Below are positions 1 through 14,400 of a DNA stretch of 64,000 nucleotides, piece by piece. Under the pieces are notes generated by a model. That model saw only the letters and a program-made list of their open reading frames with translations, made no database searches and was not told the DNA's origin. Made by a program: the position numbers and the translations under genes. The stretch is taken from positions 14,531,954-14,595,953 of the forward strand of contig NC_021677.1 of assembly GCF_000247815.1 (NCBI RefSeq). The letters run 5' to 3'. The first letter of the stretch is position 1. Each line of letters starts with the position of its first letter. This stretch comes from Ficedula albicollis (lineage: Eukaryota; Chordata; Aves; Passeriformes; Muscicapidae).

Positions 1-92
1 CTGTTCGCAAAATGTCAACTATGCCCTCATTCTTCAGCTGTTTACAGCAGACACTTGTGGCAATAAAGCAGCCAGTCCTCCCGATGCCTGCA
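1..92 (-). CDS. PTPN5: PTPN5 coding exon 12, cut by window edge
   Basis: The exon starts at 92 after the acceptor CTTCTCTTCCTTAG/TGCAGG. It completes Ser512 and encodes residues 513-542 before the window ends inside codon 543. [19 protein letters not shown] holds the rest of the P-loop, including the phosphate-binding Arg517, and the helix after it; EGIVDILRT follows. In mammals this is followed by a TCQLRQDRGGMIQT-type Q-loop and a short C-terminal tail, expected beyond the left edge. Confidence 0.97.
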
Positions 93-2436
93 CTAAGGAA
101 GAGAAGAGCAGAGAGAGGCAGTGGAGATGTCACAAGGATTTTGAAACTTTCTTGTCAAACGACTGCCACTAAGCCAGCACAGACCCCAGCATCCCTTTTG
201 TCCCTCCGACCTTTGCCAGCTGGGTGGTTCCGGATGGAAAGTCATAGCTAGGAAAAGATATCAGCTCTGCTGGATGACATGATTAAGTCTGAGCCACTCA
301 CAGCAAAAGGGTGAACATTGCAGATACAGTGCTAAAAATGGACTACTGGAGACTCATTGACCCAATATGTTGTTGAACCTCTCACTGAACCATTGAAAAA
401 ACCTGCTGCATTTCTTAGTAAGATTTGGTTTGACAGCAATGCTTGCTTTGAAGGCAAACTTTGCTTTGAAATTCTCAATTCTAACAGCTTCTTTGAAAGC
501 TATTTTCATTCACAGGTAGAGTAAAAAAACCCCAACCCTTGGTTAAATAATTAGAGCTAACAGCAGTATAGTAAGTGTGACGCCATTTCCTGATCAGATC
601 TACAAACTAGTAATTTGAATTAGAACAGAATACAACAAATTCACTATCAAAAAAATCTCTTTATGTTTTCCTCAAGTCTTTTTTATCTGATACATTGCTT
701 AGGTAATGACCAGAACTGAGTTTATTTTCAAAGACACAGTGCTATAGAAGCTGTGAATTCTTCTCATCACCTAACAAACTACCAGAAAATTCTGGAAGCC
801 CTTCTTATGCATTAAATAAGTGAGCATACTCAGGAATAACTACTTGACACAACTACAGGAGATCCTGCTTTCATTTACATTGTGAGAAAATCACAATGCA
901 AAACCACTGGCAACAAATGTTCAAGCAATATTGGAGTTCACGGTTCACAGCTGCCCACAAGTCCTTCATCTTACACTTGATCATAACCAAACAGACCACA
1001 GCACACAGCTCCTGATACTGTTTACTGCCCAGAGACCTCAGTGTTTTGCAAAGGGATGGAACAACACCCATTTTTAGATAAAGGAAACAGTGCTTGTCCC
1101 AGGACAAGCTGCAGGTCTCAGTGGCTGAGACAGTGTTGGGTGGCACATTAGCCACATAGAACACTTCATAATCCTATCACCATATCTCTTAGCACCTTTT
1201 CTCCCACCCCCCCGAAATAGAAATGTCCTGTTTCTCCCCAGATTATTACTGGTCATGGGGATGACACCACACAAGAGGACAGAACAAATATGCAAAGCAA
1301 GAGTGACGAGGACAGAACAGAACAGACAGGACAGAACAAATATGCAAAGCAAGAGTGACACGGTAATCAGCAGCAGATACCATAGTTCTCCAAGTAGCTC
1401 CTGGAGAGTCACAAACTTTTGTGGACAAAGAGGACCTCCTTACAAACCATTTCTTATTTTCATCTGAATGCTCCCAAATTTTTCCACATCTGTTTTAAAA
1501 CACTGGCAGAAAAACTGGACATGTGGTATCACACGAGGCTTTTAACAGTGATTACTCCATATTAGCTTATAGTTGGATCTTTGATGATACCAGGCTACCA
1601 ACCATTTCTGCCAAGAGGCTCTTTAAAAACATTCTCATTGTATAATACCCATTTACTATGGCTTTTGGAGAGCAACCATCTGCTGTTTCCTAGAAAACAT
1701 TATGCAAAATTAAGCAAAACTCCGTACAAAAATAAATTTGGCAAAATGTATGTTATTGAAATTATGGAAGATTACCCTGGCAAGATAAACTGCATCTCTT
1801 ATCAGGCTTTCTGCTATTTACCTGAAACAACTGTTTTGAGGACAAAACAGTTTTTGTAGTTTCCAAGTAATCACATTTAACCTCTCTAAACACTGGCAAA
1901 ACAGGCCTCCCTTTTAGACCCCTGGAACTCCTCCAGTTTTCCAAGAACTGTAATTCAGCTATACTAAACTTTAATGGTTTAGAGTGTGTGAACCAACTTT
2001 TTTAAAACACTCTTGGATGAAAATCAACTAGCATATCTGATTTAATAGTGGTTGCTGATGCTTAACACACTCCCTAGTTAGCAGTGCAAAAGAACATACT
2101 TCATCGTGTCTACAAATGATAAGTACATCATCCCACTTCTTTCTGAGGATAGAAGAGAAGGATCTATCCTCATCTATTTTTATTCTGCTCTGATTGATAA
2201 TTACAATTTTCTCATCAGGCATCAAACCACTGTAAAGACTTTGCTCCTTCCACAGAAGTTTTCATCTTTGCCAGGGATTTTTACTGATACTTCAGTTTTA
2301 CTGTCAGTTGCATACATTTTCTGACTATTGATTAGTACTTTCTGTAATCAGCTTTGTCACTCTTTCAGTAATGTGTTAAATTATTCTCTTTGGCCTAATA
2401 ATGCTTAAAGAAAAACACAGAAGGAATCTACAAAAT

Positions 2437-2488
<52 letters not shown>

Positions 2489-5400
2489 GGGTTGATGCTT
2501 AAAGTTGAATGCTATTATTTGTCTGCTTGCATGTGTCTTCCTACTTAGTTTCCCTAACTCACATTAATCTTTGCTAACCTGGCCCTTAAAAGATAATTAA
2601 AGGCATATATTACTGGTAAGGCAAATGAAATGAAATTATTCTTACAAATAACTGAGCCACTGCCAGCTTCTATGTTCAACCAAGTCTGAATTTGAATGCA
2701 ACACTTGATAATAGAAAATCATTGTCATTAAAGCTTTGAAATTCCAAGCATATTTCAAAGAAGCAGTTGGGCAAGATTTCACACATGTGACTGATGGCCT
2801 ATATGGCAGTGTCTGCACCACATCACTGTATGTGACTTCAGACACAACATTATTTACCTGCAGTGAACAATCACTGGGGCATTCTTCTCCTCTGCACTCT
2901 GCATGGCCTCTTCCACTTCCAGTACTAGTTGTAACAGAGGAGGGGCCTGGTCTGGTGTCTTCTGGTCTGGCCAAGATGTGTACCAGTAATGTTTCAGGTT
3001 TCTGACTTCTTCTCCTTTCTGCAAACCATTAAGACAAATACCACAAAAGTTTTATAAGAACTTCTTCTTGTAAAATTGATACTGAAACATGGCTTTCCCT
3101 TTAAGACTGAGAAGATTAAATCAATCTGCTGGAAAGACAGCATAGCTGGGCACACACACTCCAGGGAACTGCTGCAGAGCATTGATGAGATCTTTTTGAC
3201 ACAGGTGGTGGAGGAGCCAACAAGGAGACCCTATGTTAGTACATAGTTGGGGCACATGAAGGTTGGGGGCAGCCTTGGCTGCAGTGATCAAGAGATGGTG
3301 GAGGATCCTACATGGAAGGAGTAAGGACAGTAAGTAGGATTACAAGCCTGAACTTTGGAAGACATAACTTTGATTCCTTCAAGGACTTAGTTTCAGGAAT
3401 CCCTTGAGTTATGGCTCTAGAAGACAGGGGATCCAAACCAGCTCATTAATATTCAAGCATCACTTCCTCCAAGCTCAATTTCCATGCATCCCTCTGGGTA
3501 AGAAATCATGCAAAGAGGGCAGGAGCCATGCATGAATAAGCAAGAAGCTTCTGGCAAAAAAAACCCACCAAAAAACCCCAGAAAAAACACAAGAAGGAAA
3601 TTTATGGAATATGGAAAAAGAGACAGGGCACTTGAGAGAAATACAGGAATGTTGTCAAAGTATGCAGAGATGTGACAAGAAAGGTTAAGGCCCATTTGAA
3701 ATTAAATCTGGCAAGGTATGACAAGAAGGGTTTCTTCAGTTGCATCAGCAGCAAAAGGAAGAGCAGGGAAAACATAGGCCCACTGCTGAATGAGGTGGGA
3801 ACCCTGGTGGTGGAAGAGACAGAGAAGGCAGAGTTACTGAATTCCTTCTTTGTTTCAGTCTTCATTGTCAATGCTGGCCCTCAGGAATACCAGACCTTGA
3901 AGGCAAGAAACTCTGCAGAAAAAAACCACAACTTTCCTTTGCTTGATAAGAATTGGACTAGAAAGAATTTAGGTAATCTTGACACCCACAAATCCATGAG
4001 TCCTAATGGGGTCTACCCATGAGTGCTGAGGGAGCAGGCAGATGCTACTGCCAAGTCACTCTCTATCATCTTGGAAAGATCATGGAGAACAGGAGAGGTG
4101 CCTGAAGACTGAAGGAAAGCCAATGCCACTCCAGTCTTCAAAAAGTTGGCAAGAGGGAGCACCCAGAGGGTTTACACACCCTCCACACAGTAGGCCTCAG
4201 TTCCATTCCTGGAAACACAATTAAATAGTTCATTTTGCATATCACCTCTAAACATGTGAAGGAAAAGAAGGTATCTGGAATATTCAGCATGGATTTACCA
4301 GGGTGAAATCATGCTTGACCAATCTGAAAGGTTCCTATGATGGTATGACTGGCTGGGTGGATGAGGGGAGAGCAGGAATATTGTCTATCTTGACTTTAGC
4401 AGGGTATTTGACCTCCTCATGAGGAAAGCTCAGGAAGCATAGGTTAGATGAGTGGACAGTGAGATGGATTGAGAACTAGCTGGGTGGGTTCAGAGGGCTG
4501 TGATCATCAGCAGCAAAGCCAGTTGAAGCCCCATAACCAGTGGCCTTCCCCTGAGATCAGTACTGGGTTCAGCACTGTTAAATTTACTCATCATTGACCT
4601 GTTTGAAGTGGCAGAGAATACCCTTAGCTCATTTTTTGATGATGATACCAAACTAGGAGGAGTGGCTGACACACCAGAAAGCTGTGCTGCCATTCCGTGA
4701 GACCTGGGCAGGCTGAACAGTTGGAAAGAGGAACTGATGAAATGCAACACAGGCAAGTGCAGGGTTCTTCAAGTGGAGAAGAACAAACCCAGGCACCAGT
4801 ACAGTCTGGGGGCTGCCTAGCTGGAATCAGCCTTGTGGAGAAGGACCTGGTGGACAAGAAGCTGCCCACGAGTCAGCAGTGCCCTTATGGCCAAGGAGGC
4901 CAGTGGTGTCCCATGGTGCATTAAGGAAAGCAGAGTTGTCAGGTGATCCTGTCTCAGCCCTAGAGAGGCCTCACCTGGAGTGCCCTGTCCAATTCTGGAC
5001 TCCCCAGCTCAAGAGAGAGAAGGCACTAGTGGAGTGAAGGGCCATGAAGATAATTAGGGCGCTGGAGCACCTCCCTTAGAGGGAGCTGGGCCTGTTTAGC
5101 TTGAAGGAGAGAATGAGAGGGGACCTTACCAAAATTTATAAGTATCTGAAGGGAGGGTGTCAAGAGGATGGGTCAAGGCTCTTTTCAGTAGTGCTTGGCT
5201 ACAGGACAAGGGCAATGGGCACAAACTGAAACACAAAGTTCCATATGAATATGAGGAAAAATGTATTGAGGGATTTTTTTTTTTTCCCCCCAGAGCACTG
5301 GAATAGGCTGCCCAGAGAGTTTGTGGAGTCTCCTTCTCTGGGATATTCAAAACTTACTTGGACACAAGCACATGCAACCTGTTTTAGGGGAACTTGCTTT

Positions 5401-8400
5401 AGCAGGTGGGTTGGACCAGATGATCTCCAGTGCTCCCTTCCAGCCCCAACCATTATGTGACTGCTAAATGGAACAGAAATCCAAATGGGAAGCCACACAA
5501 CACAGAAATCTGGACTTCAAATATCACGATTGCAATTCAGTAAACTGCCTTACAAAAAATCCCCAAAAAATTCCTCCCCCCGCAAAGTATTCTGCTCTTT
5601 TAGTGCCAAGAGCTGTGTGCAAAACACTCCAGGCAGTCTGTTCCCTCTTGACAGATTCATTCAGCAAAGCCAGAGCTGTGCTTGTGACATAATTGCTTTC
5701 ATAATGTATTTGACAGACAGAGAGCCAGGAGCCATATCTCTGTCTCTGATAGCTAGATAAATAGATGAGAGATATGGGAGCTTATTTTTCTATCTCTTCT
5801 GACAGACAGACTTATATCGGTCTCCTGTCAATTCTACTCTTCTCTTAGACATGGCAAGAAATTCAGAGGCAATACGGAAGGTGGAAATTGTATCTAGCTG
5901 CAGTCCAGGTCTTTTTGAGAGACACAAACTCTGATTCTCTCTCTCAGCATGGTTATGAATATAGCAAATACGCTGTTTCCTTTTTGGAGTGCCAAGCAGC
6001 ACTGTGAGCTTCTGATTTTGTGTGTTCAAAGTGATATCCTTCTGCCTGATTTCTAAAGGTGGAAAATAGTAACATGGTGCCCAGGGAACCGGCCTTACCC
6101 TTGCAGCCATTACACAAGCCAGCTGGCACAGGGCAAAGTAAATGTTTGCAAAAGGTCCAAGAACAGAAGTGTTAGCTTCCACAACCCTCCCTTCAACACA
6201 TGGCTGGCTAAGTTGAAGAGGGGGGAAAAAAAAGACAAATATAACTCTTTCTAAAGAACAAGGCATAAAAATCTGAAAACAGTTTCTGTCATGTATACTC
6301 CCAAGTCCCTCCCTATGCTTGTCAGACACTGGATGCTAAGAGTGCTCTGTGGTTGTGCATTTTTCTTCCTTCTCTTTGGATGACAGGGTTTTTGAACAGC
6401 TTCACAGCAAACTAGATTGGGAAAGCAATCGTTAAATCTTTTTCCTTTGAGATGGATTAATTTTTGGATGGATCAACCAGTTTCTCCCTTTGGCTTGGCA
6501 CACAGTTACAGGGAACATGGGAGATGGCACAAGGGTCGGAACAAGAGAGCTGGACAAAGGGAGGCTCAGCTTCATCGAGCTGCTGTTTGATCTTATACTG
6601 GATTTAAAGTGCTCACTGAAGCATAGCCATAGGATCCTTAAGGCTGTGTCTAGCTCACTTGAGGAAAAGAGAGTCTTACTATAATAGCACAGAATCTGGC
6701 CTTAGGTTATTTATCCTAGGGAGAAAAAACTTTGTTTAAGAGAGCATAACTTGTTATGAATAGCACTCGAGCTTTCTACAGCAAATCTGATCAACGCTGC
6801 TCTGAAACACAGTCGCTTTTGAATGTGTGACTGTGTGTGAGTCACAGAAGTTATGAACACCCAATTCTTAACTCAGTTGTGAAAAATTATAATAAAAATG
6901 TTGTCAATAACACTGAGGGAAATGTAAAAGTCATCTGCAGAAAAACATGAATCACTACATAAGTCATTTAGTTGACAGCAAAAGAAAACAGACAAAGTTC
7001 TAGTGATGAACTCTGGATGCCTTCAGTTTTGTCTGCTATGTTAAAAGTTTAATGTTTCTGCTTGGAGAACCCGGATGTCTGTGGTTCTCTACACTTCTGT
7101 TTTGGGTTGAACAAAATATTCTATATTGTTAGTTCCATGAGACTGAGAAGACTTGGGAACAGCTAGGAGGAAGTAAGATTTAATTGATGGTTTGAAGTCT
7201 GCCATCATATATGCTGTAGCTGAGATCATGACTCAGTGGCTAGACACTGGTAGCTTTCTTTATTAGAGAAAGGAAAACAAGCCTTGCCTCTAACCTGAGC
7301 TTTTTCTAAATTCCCAAAGCCTAATAAATCTTGTCCCCTATACTGAGAGAAAAATGACAGTCCACTCTGTAAAGCATGCAGTAATCATGTATTTCTGAAC
7401 ACTCCTATTTAAGGGCAAACTGAAGTCAATTCATGGCTTCTCCAGTTTTCACTACCAAGTCACTTAATGTATGTCTGGTTCAGAGCTGCTGCTCTACTAT
7501 TGCTATTAAATGACAAATGTACTGCTCTAGGGAATAGTAACTTAAATGGAACCTTTATTTCAGCTCTAGAACTCAGCAGTTCACATCCCGACATTTGGGG
7601 GCGGAGAAAGGAGACACTGACCCACTAGTACCAAAAACAAAACTATTGTCTAACTGAAAACCAAAAACAGATGAGCTGCAAGTCTGCAACATGTAAATAT
7701 TCTTCACTTCCCACTTGTCAGGGAGTGTGATTTTCTCCTTGCTGCCTTCGCCAAAAGCATGAGTGACAGACTTGCTACACGCTGAATCCAGACATGGGAT
7801 GTCATATGCTGGCTTTCTGCCCATTAGCATATGGCTGAAGAGACTTGAAACTGGTTGGATAAAAGGAGAGTTTTTCCAGCTTGGAAAGAAATTGTCATGT
7901 TATACTGAGGTCGGGGTAGATCTGGCAGATAAAAGATGTATGAAGTTTATATAAACAGACTGTTAGTAAAACATACAGCTTGATATTCTAGAACCTAGCA
8001 ACGAAAAGAGTTGTAAAATAGGACTCTGGTACTTTAGATTAAGTAGCATCTAGGTACTTAAAAAATTCAACCAGTGCTAAAGCTTTCTATTCATAAGATG
8101 ATAGAATGGTCACTGGTATATAAAACTACACTTGCAAAGTAAGAAGCTCTCTGCGAGCTGACATTTCATTCTAAATGATCAATGAACACAGAGAACAAAG
8201 GCACAGAATGAGTCACTGGTTTCTTACCCAGTGAGCCCCATACTACTACAACTGGCCTGGTGGCTTTCAGACTGTACACATGCAGCCTGGACCTGTGACT
8301 GCTTATTTTCCTGTAGCCTTCATGCTGGTGAACTGGGCAAAGCTACAACACCTTCAGTAATGAAAAGTGGTGTTTGTATGGCAGTACACTGTGCAGAAGC

Positions 8401-11400
8401 TTTCAACACAACTCCCCCTGAACATCTGCATTTATAGGTTTAGACAGCTAAGCTACTGTAAGTACATTGGAATGATTTACCTTTAGGGTGATGAGCCTTA
8501 AACGGTAATCATCTGCTTGTATGACTCTGTTAACTGTGATTTCTATTCCTTCATAGGTGACCCGTTCCTCTGGCCAATATTCTGTGCATTTCTGTGTGCA
8601 ATATAAAACAAATCCAGTTAAGCAGGTATCAAGGGAGGCTTGGCTTTTTTCTCCTCTGAAATTGAATATAGCACATGCATAGATGAATATGAATAGATTT
8701 TGTTTCTATAATAAGTGCAAGCTTCCACTTACTAAACAGGGACCACATTTCACCTGATTTTTGCTGCATCCATAATCGCCTGATTGCTTGATTAAAAATG
8801 CACAAATCAAGTAATTACTAACCAATGCTTTTAAATACACACATCCTTATTTATCTTTATGCAACTGATGTGCACTTTGAAGGTTCATTAGAGAGGCTGG
8901 TGGCAATGTGCTTGCATTTTTAAATTAATCCTTTTCTTAAGATAACAATGATTAGTACAATATGCACTAGTTACCAATGTATCTGTGCTGTGTATATACT
9001 GATGTAGAAACACAAAATACAGCTTTTCTATTTTTTATAAAGGCTCAATGCTCTCTGAATATAAAATGATCATTTGCATATATTTTTGCACAAAATAACA
9101 TGACTGGGGATGTTTGGGGAAATAGATTATGTACCAAAATCCACTTAAAATTGTCAGTGAGAATCTTTCAAAGCTAGGGAACTAAAAGGCAGCAGTAGCT
9201 GTCAGAGAGATCGGACTGCTACATTTGATTTTGCCAAAAACCAGCAAGAGATGCACCCAGCACAATCTGACAGTCAGAAACACAGAAACTATAGTCCATT
9301 TGCAGGTCTACTTTGTGGTACTGATACACTAGAGATGAGCCAGTGAAAATTTGTAAGCACTCTGATCCTGGAAGAAAGGCTAAAAGATTGTGATTTTGTA
9401 TTTACTTATATAAATTAATCAATATGCAAAGGCAGAGACAGAAATTTCAAGATGGTGCACAAATTAGTTCATGGACAAGAAACGACGTGAATGAGGCAGA
9501 GTCTGAGGAAAAGGCTCCCTTGTGATAATGCAAGAAGCTATTTCATTATCACAGGGGAGTAGGTATCTGCTATTCAACAAACCTCAGTAAAAATGATGTT
9601 CGTGAGATTCCTCTTTTACACAGATGTACATAATTTTGAAGGAAACAAGTTGAATCATTTTGCTCTCCCCCACCAAACATAATTCCACTTGAGGAGAAAG
9701 ACTAACAACAGAGAAGTACCTTACAAAGTTACTGAGTCAAAATTTTTGTGTGGGAGAACCAGTGTTGTTCCATCTGCACAGTACATCAGCTAATAACCCA
9801 CTGGGATTGTGGCCTACTGTGTCTCTGTAAAGTTATTTATGCAGATTTCTTCATCTCATAAACTGCAGAATTCATTGCAAAAACTGTTGAGTGCTATCAG
9901 CTATCAATAGCACAGACATTGCTCTGCTTAAAGGAGTGGAGTAAAATTGCCCACTCATTTCTGTGGGCTGTCAGTTCAGATAAGAAGTGACAGAGGGCTG
10001 AAGTACAGAGCTTTTAATACTCACATTAGTGAAGTAATTGCACTAAGGAACACAAAGCCTTTCTTACTAGCATCACTGTTAAACAAAACTTTTGGGTTTG
10101 AATCTGTGTACTTTGAGTTCTGTTATTCATCTATTAATATACGTGTTACAGATAAATGGAGTGAGTATAGAAGACATTTTCATGAAAGGACCCTATACTT
10201 ATGGCTGAGATTGCTGACACCATTACACTTTTGACACAAAACGTATCAGGAAAGAATCAGCAGCTCTTGTGATACACAGGCTGTAGCAAGCTCCAGTTCC
10301 ACAGTGCATCAGGACTGCAGTGCACTGCTTCCCCAAGACTGATAAGAGGGGTGAAACACTTGGTCAGTGTAGGTACAGAGGCAGTCCAGACATAAAGGTT
10401 ATTTTGCCTCCACGTTACACAATCTTGTTATGAAAACTACAGTGGAAGAACATATCACCAAATGTGTCATTTCGGGCCAGCATTTCCTCTGCATCTTCTT
10501 TAAACCTCAAAGTCCTCAAAAGATTGTGGTGCACTGACTGTCATGACATTTTAATGTTGTATGTGCCAGAAACTGGCAACTTTGATTAATGAGCAAGTTA
10601 TTGCTTCAGTGCTTCTGCTCAGATACAGGCAGGTGCAAGTTTAGAACATGAGTGAAAACAAAGCATTCAGATCAGCAGCATACTCTGTTGTTGTGCATCT
10701 GCAATGCCTTGATAGGACGTGTCCAATGAGCCAGCTGTAATAACTGACCATTTTTAACTTGCAAAACATGATAATTCTGTGTCAGTCTCCTTCATGACTT
10801 TTTTTTCCCCAATGAAGTTGAAGGTTAAATTTATAAATTTGAAAAGCTAAAGATTTGTGCATGTATTTGATTATGGTCATTTAACTTCCAGCTAGCAGAA
10901 AGCCATTACAGCTCCATATGCAGGATGTATGCCCATATTCTTTGGCTTCTAAGCATCTAAAGCTTCTTCTCAAAAAAAAAAAAATCCCTAACCTAAATTA
11001 CTAATCTATTCTCAAGAACAAGCCTGACTTACACTGCTGCAGCTTAAGAAACAATATTTGGATCTCTCCACTCAACCTTCCTGCTTAGTGGTGAGGGAGG
11101 ATGCAGAGCCCTACACATGCCCAGACCACTTTCTCACATCTTACACTGCCAGTAAAGGCAGATGTTAGCTCAGCTCTTGTCTGTGAGCTGAAGCCCAGGC
11201 ACAAAGCTTTGCAACTCTCCTATGGGGGAAAGATTTCAGCAGGTTAGTAATGAACAGCTGCAGTATTGTAAATAGCAAAACCCCAAAAATAATTAACTTT
11301 AGGTGGCTTAGCAAACCATCAATACAGTTTAATTTATGGAAGTAGGTGGCAAATAGAAATTTTCAGTATTTCATAAGCATTCCCTAGACACATTCAGGGG

Positions 11401-14400
11401 AAGGTCCTCAATATTCAAGTCAGTTCTAATTGTTCATCATCATACAGAAATCAGGTACTTCCTCAATGAAACGTGCATATAGAAATCAAATCATAATAAA
11501 TGCAAGATAAAGCAGCAACAACTCTACTGATTAAAGATATTCAACCTTAACAATTATGAGGTACTATTGTTTTTGATTCCTTTAGAAAGAACTTCAAAGG
11601 CTGCCTGCAAATAGAGCTGAGTTAGGAGGGGTTTCAGGTCAGCTGGGAGAGGAAAACAGCAAAACCAACAGTAGGAGAAGCCAGACAGCAAAACAGGACC
11701 TACAGTAAACTGAACTGAAAGAGAAGGCCACATCATCTGAGCCTGAAGAATTTAATGCTTAAAACAGGACTTACAGTAAACTGAATTGAAAGAGAAGCCC
11801 ACATCATCTGAGCCTGAAGAATTTAATGCTGGCTCTGATTGCACAGGCCACTGAACTAACTTCTGTTTGCTGGCTTAGTGTGTATGATGAAAATATCTGC
11901 TGGAGTACAGATAAAAATATAGACTGGATGTAACAGCATTACCTCATTCATCTCTTCTATATTGGTAATCATGACAATGATGGGAGAACGCTCCTGCCAC
12001 ACCATTCTCCAGAAGTCAGTGACAGTATTAACTATCGGTCCCTGAGTAGCAATATATACCTTTTCCTCTCCTCCATAGCCCTGCCAATGAAAGAACAAGA
12101 GATCAGTTTTAACAGAGATGTCTACCATAACCTTGAAGGTTTGCTCTTAAAAAAACAGAGAGCTTCCCTGGTTGAATTGCTGACTCTGTGGCACCAGCTC
12201 TCCTCTCTATCTCTCTCCTGCACATGTGTATGTGGAGAAAAGGCACAGTATGGACTCAAGTAATTCCAGCAAAGAGTGTCCAACAGCCTTGAGGTGACCA
12301 GCTAGGTCATGAGCCTTATTCAGGCTGATTATCCTGTGCCTTGGTTAGGCCAGCTGACAACGAATTTTGCATCAAGAACTGCGGAAGTATGTTTCTGTCT
12401 GGTCTGAATCTGTAGAGGTGCACTTTGAGATTTGGGTTTCAGCTAATGTAAGCAGGAGAGAATAGCAATCAGATCAGCTAGGATGCCTTTAAAAGCCAGT
12501 GTATGGTGTGATTCTGTTTACATTCATGGTGGCTGATGGTGGCTGATAGAGGCTGGGCAGGCACACTGGGCTATGGAGCTCTTACCCTGATGTAGTTAGC
12601 ATTGATGTAAGAGCTGAGGGGGTCGTCCTGATCAGCTGAGGTAAGGCACACTCTGCTGTGAGGATCTGAAAAGTGTAAGGAGATAAGGAATAGTTTATCA
12701 GTTGTTCAGAGGAAAGAGACACAAACGATTGTTTAGTACAGCAAGACATTTACATGCAATCATGGCCATCACAAACAGATGTGAGTGGCCTTGGAAAAGC
12801 CCCATGTTAAGACCAGTAAGAAAGGGGAAGGATGGTTGGGGTAATTTGCAGTGAAACTTCTGACAATTTCACCCACTCTCTGAAGCCTGCCTTAATTGGT
12901 CCTGATGCAGAGTCAGTTTCTCAGCATGACTCTGGAAAAGCAGTTTTCTGGTCCAGGAAATTATTTCTCAATCTCTTAGGTCAACAGACTCATTCTGGAT
13001 TCAAAGACATTGGAATATTGTTTGTGAAATGACAGCAAAGAACATTTCTACCAAAACATAAGCATGCATTTCTTGCACCCAGGCAAGCCAGATGACAAAA
13101 ACTCTTTCCCTGTTTCATCTTGCAATGAACTCCAAGATGTGCTATTAACAAATATAATGGTCATAGAGAAATTAAAGAATATTAACAGGTCTCTTGCATT
13201 GTAAGTCTCTTCAGAACTTGAGTCTCCTTCATTGAGGCTGTTTGTGAAGCATTATTCTTGTTCTAATAAGATGACAAAAGAAAACATTACTCCACTTGAG
13301 AAGTTCAGTCCAATTCCCACTGAAGTCAATGGCTGTTTCACTGATTTTAATGGCAACTAACACAGGCCCACGTTCATCCACTTTGACCAGTGCTACTCAG
13401 TTTGTTACCATTGACAACAAACAGCCTCCTGACAGAGGCCTCAGCAAACAGCAACAGTGTATACGACCAAGATAATATTAAAAACAGACTATAGGTGCTT
13501 TTTTCATAAAAAATTTCAGCTGGCTTAGAAAGAAGAATAAAATAAAATTTATTCAAAAATTGTGCTTTGCCCAATATCATATTAAGCACACAGTAATTTT
13601 TACAGTACTACAAACACAGACTCAGTATGAAATGCTGTCCTCAGACAGAACAGATTTATGTTTAATGAGATCTTTGGCTTTGAAGCATGAACAGTATGTT
13701 TAGGTCTTCTGGCTACCCCTCTTTACTGCCAGGACCAAGCCCTGTGGAATGGAGGAAGTGGTGTAAAAGTGAGCACACTCAGCCCTCTCCTTTCCTCAGC
13801 ACTATCAAGCCATCCTTTGGCCACAGTCAAGGACAAAGTTGCTAAAAGTTGATTCACAAAAAAACCCCTCAGATCATAATAAGGCCTGAACAAAGCTGTT
13901 AACCTTTAGAGACATGGTTGGGTAGAAAGCAGTTATCTGAGATGAAGAGATCAAAGTGACAACAATACCCATATGGCTGAGATGAAGAGATGCCAGATTC
14001 AGAATACACAGATCCTTTAGAGATCTGGCACCTTGGGCATCTGAAATCAATATCCACTTTTGCAATCTTCCCATTCCAGCAAAACCAATGAATTAATAGC
14101 TGAATGAATCACCTCAGCCCTTAGCACAGCAATAGTGAAAGGTGGTTAAATGCTTTTAGATTTCTGGTCTGAGTAGAGTACAAAGTCATCAAAAGAGTTG
14201 CACACATTGGGCTGCAGTTGCTGGAGTTTGAAGACATTTTAAAAGTCTTTTCTGAAACCATTTCCAATCCAGATTAATTGACCATTAGGCACAGCTGGGG
14301 ACATTTTTGACTTCACTGCACTTGTATTTGCTAACCTGACGCTGAACATTTTGGATTTTGCAAGAAACTACTGTGGATGGTGGTACCATTTTCCAACAAC

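Larger units (their letters stand above)
93..2857 (-). other. PTPN5 intron 11, interrupts the P-loop
   Basis: This phase 2 intron (2765 bases) splits the Ser codon directly after the catalytic Cys. It contains a 53-base tandem duplication at 1275-1359 and an uninterrupted run of 51 G on the plus strand at 2437-2487. No interspersed repeat or coding sequence of its own was recognised. Confidence 0.9.
3019..8480 (-). other. PTPN5 intron 10
   Basis: The intron is 5462 bases, phase 0. About 2.35 kb of it is an antisense CR1 LINE (about 3110-5460), whose 5' boundary is only about 90 bases from the exon 11 acceptor. From 5461 to 8480 I see unique-looking sequence without recognised genes or repeats. 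Confidence 0.9.

Noticed and set aside
2642..2974. 110-codon minus-strand frame over exon 11
   Set aside because: It is a shifted frame of the real exon; the correct frame gives the WPD loop and catalytic Cys.
3672..4224. Open frames of 116 and 60 codons
   Set aside because: They are broken remnants of CR1 ORF2, not host genes.
5790..6329. 179-codon minus-strand frame inside intron 10
   Set aside because: It is in the sense direction of PTPN5 but would not fit between exons 10 and 11, whose phase 0 join matches the known protein. No recognisable domain.
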